From NCBI GenBank assembly GCA_900540005.1, contig UQEM01000038.1, positions 1 to 18,688 on the forward strand: a stretch of 18,688 nt of DNA, in the 5' to 3' direction. The position numbers and the translations under genes are program-made. Source of the DNA: an uncultured Ruminococcus sp. GTDB taxonomy: Bacteria > Bacillota > Clostridia > Oscillospirales > Ruminococcaceae. The notes under the pieces are model-generated. The model was not told where the DNA came from, made no database searches, and was given only the letters and a program-made list of their open reading frames with translations. Shown here one piece after another: positions 15,178-18,688 of the stretch. Numbering within the stretch: position 1 is the first letter of the stretch; each line of letters opens with the position of its first letter.

Positions 15178-15504
15178 GTGTCCATGAATAACAAATCTGC
15201 TCAACGAATTGTAAAAGCCCTTGCATATTTTCACCGATACGGGTGGATAGTAGCTATGATAATAATAATCGAAATTACTGATTCGATTTATTATTTTGGA
15301 TTACTTTTAATCATTTATAGTTTATGGACGATAATAGGATATTTGCTGAAATGGAAACACATATATTGCTCTTACCAAGATGTTTATCATAAGCCTATGA
15401 CTCCAAACAACATTAACTGGAACAGCATTCGCAAATCTGATGTGTATGTTGTTACTGCATTTCTATTTATTGGAGGATTGATTATATTATCTCTTGCAAG
15501 CTGA
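15178..15504 (+). CDS. AT-rich small membrane protein (unknown)
   Basis: This 108-aa protein has about three membrane helices (WIVAMIIIIEI near residues 24-34, SIYYFGLLLIIYSLWTIIGY near 36-56, DVYVVTAFLFIGGLIILSLA near 88-107). Between the second and third is a polar loop with CSYQDVYHKPMTPNNINW. I do not recognise the family. I prefer the GTG at 15178, which has GGAG seven bases upstream, over the in-frame ATG at 15184. The gene is clearly more AT-rich than its neighbours and sits alone between an inverted-repeat unit and a terminator, so it looks like a separately acquired module. Confidence 0.65.
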   Translation: MSMNNKSAQRIVKALAYFHRYGWIVAMIIIIEITDSIYYFGLLLIIYSLWTIIGYLLKWKHIYCSYQDVYHKPMTPNNINWNSIRKSDVYVVTAFLFIGGLIILSLAS

Positions 15505-15514
15505 ATATCCCATT

Positions 15515-15555
15515 AAGCTGTGTGAGCGAACTCCGCTCCGCAGCTTTTTTATTTT
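15515..15555 (+). terminator. Intrinsic terminator after membrane protein gene
   Basis: A two-part stem, AAGCTG...CAGCTT outside and GAGCG/CGCTC inside with loop AACTC, is followed by TTTTTATTTT. It starts 11 nt after the stop codon and separates this unit from the recombinase operon. Confidence 0.85.
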
Positions 15556-15618
15556 CCCCATAACAATATGTCGAACTGGATAATTTCACTGGAACGGAAA
15601 GTTTGAGCGCAATATCAA

Positions 15619-15648
15619 TAGACACAGAACAGCGATTCGCGCTATAAT
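15619..15648 (+). promoter_or_regulatory. Promoter for DUF4315-like/TnpW genes
   Basis: TAGACA (15619-15624, 5 of 6 to consensus), an 18-nt spacer, and a perfect TATAAT (15643-15648), 50 nt before the next start codon. Its GCGCTATAAT core also occurs in the recombinase promoter at 16440-16449. Confidence 0.65.
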
Positions 15649-15698
15649 ATTAGCATAGGGTATTTTCCCTAAATCCAATAAAATGTGAGGTGAAGTAA

Positions 15699-16052
15699 AT
15701 GCGTGGTAATCTGAAAGACAACCAGGCGAAGCTCGACAGCTACGAGAAGTCTATCAAGGCAGCTCTCGAACGTAAACGCAAGGTCATCATGGAGAGCAAG
15801 CAGATCGCTTACGATATGCTCTCTGAGCTTTACGGCTTAGAGGGACAAGAGCTTGTCGATACTGCAACCATAGAGCATACGCTGATCGGTAAGCTGACCG
15901 CAAGCGGTATGACTTATGACCAGATCGCTGAGCTTGCTGACGATAGCTCTGCCGATACCAACGGCGATGAGGACGATGATTCCGACAGCGACGATAATGC
16001 CGACTATCAGACTACGTTCTTCGATAACAAGCACACTCCGTATTCGGATTAA
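15699..16052 (+). CDS. DUF4315-like coiled-coil protein of the IME
   Basis: This 117-aa protein has an N-terminal coiled coil (LDSYEKSIKAALERKRKVIM), a short motif (ELYGLEGQELVDTATIEHTL, then GKLTASGMTYDQIAELADD) and a very acidic tail. The motif lines up with the ICE DUF4315 protein at 1302-1622: GLEGQEL with CDGEEL, IEHTLIGKLTASGMTYDQIAEL with a matching EH, I, G, T, D, I, L pattern. I infer a distant DUF4315 relative. It has GAGGTGA ahead of its ATG. It is upstream of tnpW and the recombinase. Function unknown. The 146 bases after it hold only a 19-codon frame (16080-16139) without a ribosome binding site. Confidence 0.6.
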   Translation: MRGNLKDNQAKLDSYEKSIKAALERKRKVIMESKQIAYDMLSELYGLEGQELVDTATIEHTLIGKLTASGMTYDQIAELADDSSADTNGDEDDDSDSDDNADYQTTFFDNKHTPYSD

Positions 16053-16198
16053 CATATATCCGACAACAAGACGATAGCTATGATAGGGGCAGCAGCAATG
16101 CAGTTCCTCACGGCTATGAATATGAGGGCAGAGAGATAAAGCGAAACCCTCAAATCCAAATGTGTAGATAAAGACAAGCTGAAGGAGAAAAATTCGCT

Positions 16199-16402
16199 AT
16201 GAACGAAACAACAACTGCCGCCGTTGCGGTAACAGATAACGTGTCCGAGTATCATATCGGGCATACGACTTACAGAGTGAAAACGGTCTTTAACCCAGCT
16301 TTTCGGGAGAGCCTGAGCGATATTCTTGCAAGGCTCATCACAGAGGACTGTGAGAAAATGCTCGGTGAATCCGGACAAGAACAGGACAAGCAGGCTGTTT
16401 GA
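16199..16402 (+). CDS. tnpW: TnpW-family transposon-encoded protein
   Basis: This 67-aa protein has the family core YHIGHTTYRVKTVFNPAFRE and SLSDILARLITEDCEKML. TnpW-like proteins lie just upstream of TnpX/TndX-type large serine recombinases in Tn4451 relatives; their role in excision or regulation is not settled. AAGGAG lies 11 nt before the ATG. It is 87 nt from the recombinase start, with a separate strong promoter between them. Confidence 0.8.
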   Translation: MNETTTAAVAVTDNVSEYHIGHTTYRVKTVFNPAFRESLSDILARLITEDCEKMLGESGQEQDKQAV

Positions 16403-18133
<1,731 letters not shown>

Positions 18134-18148
18134 TACACTAAGGGAGAA

Positions 18149-18176
18149 AAAACTTCTATATCACTACTGTGCTTTA
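18149..18176. other. att site, right IME junction (attR)
   Basis: The element arm 18149-18170 (AAAACTTCTATATCACTA then CTGT) is the inverted partner of 9092-9113. The shared core TTTA is at 18173-18176, followed by maff2 coding sequence. The predicted crossover dinucleotide is TT (AA on the maff2 coding strand), inside the Lys codon of the maff2 sequence GAKSQG. Confidence 0.75.
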
Positions 18177-18496
18177 GCACCGGGGTTATCATTACCGTAA
18201 CCTTCAAGAAGGTTTACAACGCCCCATACACCAACGCCTGCACCGATCAGGCAGATAACGCTCTTGAGAACGGTACACGCAGTAGAAATGAAAGAAGAAG
18301 TATCAACAGCACCCGTGCCTGCTGCGAATGCCTGAGTTGCACAGGCAGATGCCATAACGCCTGCGATTGTGCAGAACATGGTTGCCTTCTTTGCACCACG
18401 GGTGAGCTTAGAGAGCCACTTGTGCTTCGGTGCAGAGGTAGTGGCTGCTGTCTCCATTGCGGTTGCATCGACCGCAGAAATATTCAGTTCGTTCAT
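18164..18496 (-). pseudogene. maff2: maff2, 5' fragment (VirB2-like pilin candidate, interrupted)
   Basis: The ATG at 18496, with GGGAG nine bases upstream, opens a 110-residue frame that ends at a TAG two codons into the IME (GNDNPGAKAQ then stop). Residues about 38-58 (ATMFCTIAGVMASACATQAF) look like a signal sequence. A membrane helix follows (TVLKSVICLIGAGVGVWGVV), then NLLEGYGNDNPGAK. Joined to 8987-9085 the protein is 140 aa, ending in a basic loop and a final helix. Two helices around a short charged loop after a signal peptide is the VirB2 pilin topology, and its place before virB6, prgI and virB4 agrees; pilin identity is my inference. The truncated product lacks the last helix. Confidence 0.85.
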
Positions 18497-18584
18497 AGGT
18501 AAAAAGTCTCCCTCAAAAAATAAAGTAAAGATTGTCCGCAGCTTCAACCGATTCTCTTTTTATTCGGTTTCTTCACTGTCTGAG

Positions 18585-18688
18585 TTAAAAGCCGACATAT
18601 ATCTCTTTTTCGTCGGTTCCCTCAGAATTTTGAGTATCAGCGGTTTCTGTTTCTGTTGCTGATACTGTTGTAACTTCCTGTCCGGCGG
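18585..18688 (-). CDS. 3' end of upstream ICE gene (VirD4 position)
   Basis: The minus-strand frame entering from the window edge reads GQEVTTVSATETETADTQNS, then EGTDEKEIYVGF and TAA at 18585-18587. A second frame is also open to 18560 (ending SAFNSDSEETE). I prefer the first for its codon use and acidic tail, but the choice is not firm. In Tn1549-type operons the gene before maff2 is the VirD4-like coupling protein. Nothing diagnostic of that family is visible in this short tail. Confidence 0.4.
   Translation of the reverse strand, partial: AGQEVTTVSATETETADTQNSEGTDEKEIYVGF

Noticed and set aside
16080..16139. 19-codon frame MIGAAAMQFLTAMNMRAER
   Set aside because: There is no ribosome binding site and it is too short to support. 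It continues the frame of the preceding gene after its stop, so it could be a decayed tail.

Overview
The window is a fragment of a Firmicutes conjugative element, most likely from a gut Ruminococcus or a related Oscillospiraceae. The evidence is moderate GC, GGAGG ribosome binding sites, and the full gene set of a Tn1549/CTn-type integrative conjugative element (ICE). Bases 1-48 are not biological: they are an Illumina Nextera read-2 adapter with index, so the left edge is a contig end.

Layout. (A) On the minus strand, 18688 down to 18164 and then 9085 down to 49, lies the ICE transfer operon. In transcription order it holds the tail of an upstream gene (VirD4 position), maff2 (VirB2-like pilin candidate, broken), a small NPPF methyltransferase-like protein, VirB6/TrbL, PrgI (VirB3-like), the VirB4 ATPase, a large membrane-anchored LytM-like protein, DUF4315, DUF4366, a small membrane protein with an in-frame amber stop, and the start of a C5 cytosine DNA methyltransferase. 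(B) At 9087-18173 a 9,087-bp integrative mobilizable element (IME) has been inserted into maff2. Its own genes are a DUF6809-like ORF, an ECF sigma factor, a membrane-anchored serpin, a small serine resolvase, a MobP-type relaxase, MobC, a hairpin-rich oriT candidate, a 151-bp inverted-repeat unit, an AT-rich membrane protein, a DUF4315-like coiled-coil protein, TnpW and a large TndX/TnpX-type serine recombinase.

The IME boundaries can be read to within 4 bp. Both junctions share TTTA. Removing 9,087 bp restores one maff2 frame of 140 codons. The joined element ends form a dyad of two 22-nt arms (19/22 matching) centred on TT, as expected for a serine-integrase attP. The IME brings a strong terminator just after the truncated maff2, which should switch off the ICE genes downstream of it while the IME is resident.

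The most interesting cargo is the sigma-serpin pair. The genes overlap by ATGA. The serpin carries a short N-terminal cytoplasmic segment and one membrane helix that look like an anti-sigma factor, so the pair may be a protease-sensing transmembrane switch. This is an inference from architecture. No tRNA, rRNA or CRISPR array was seen.
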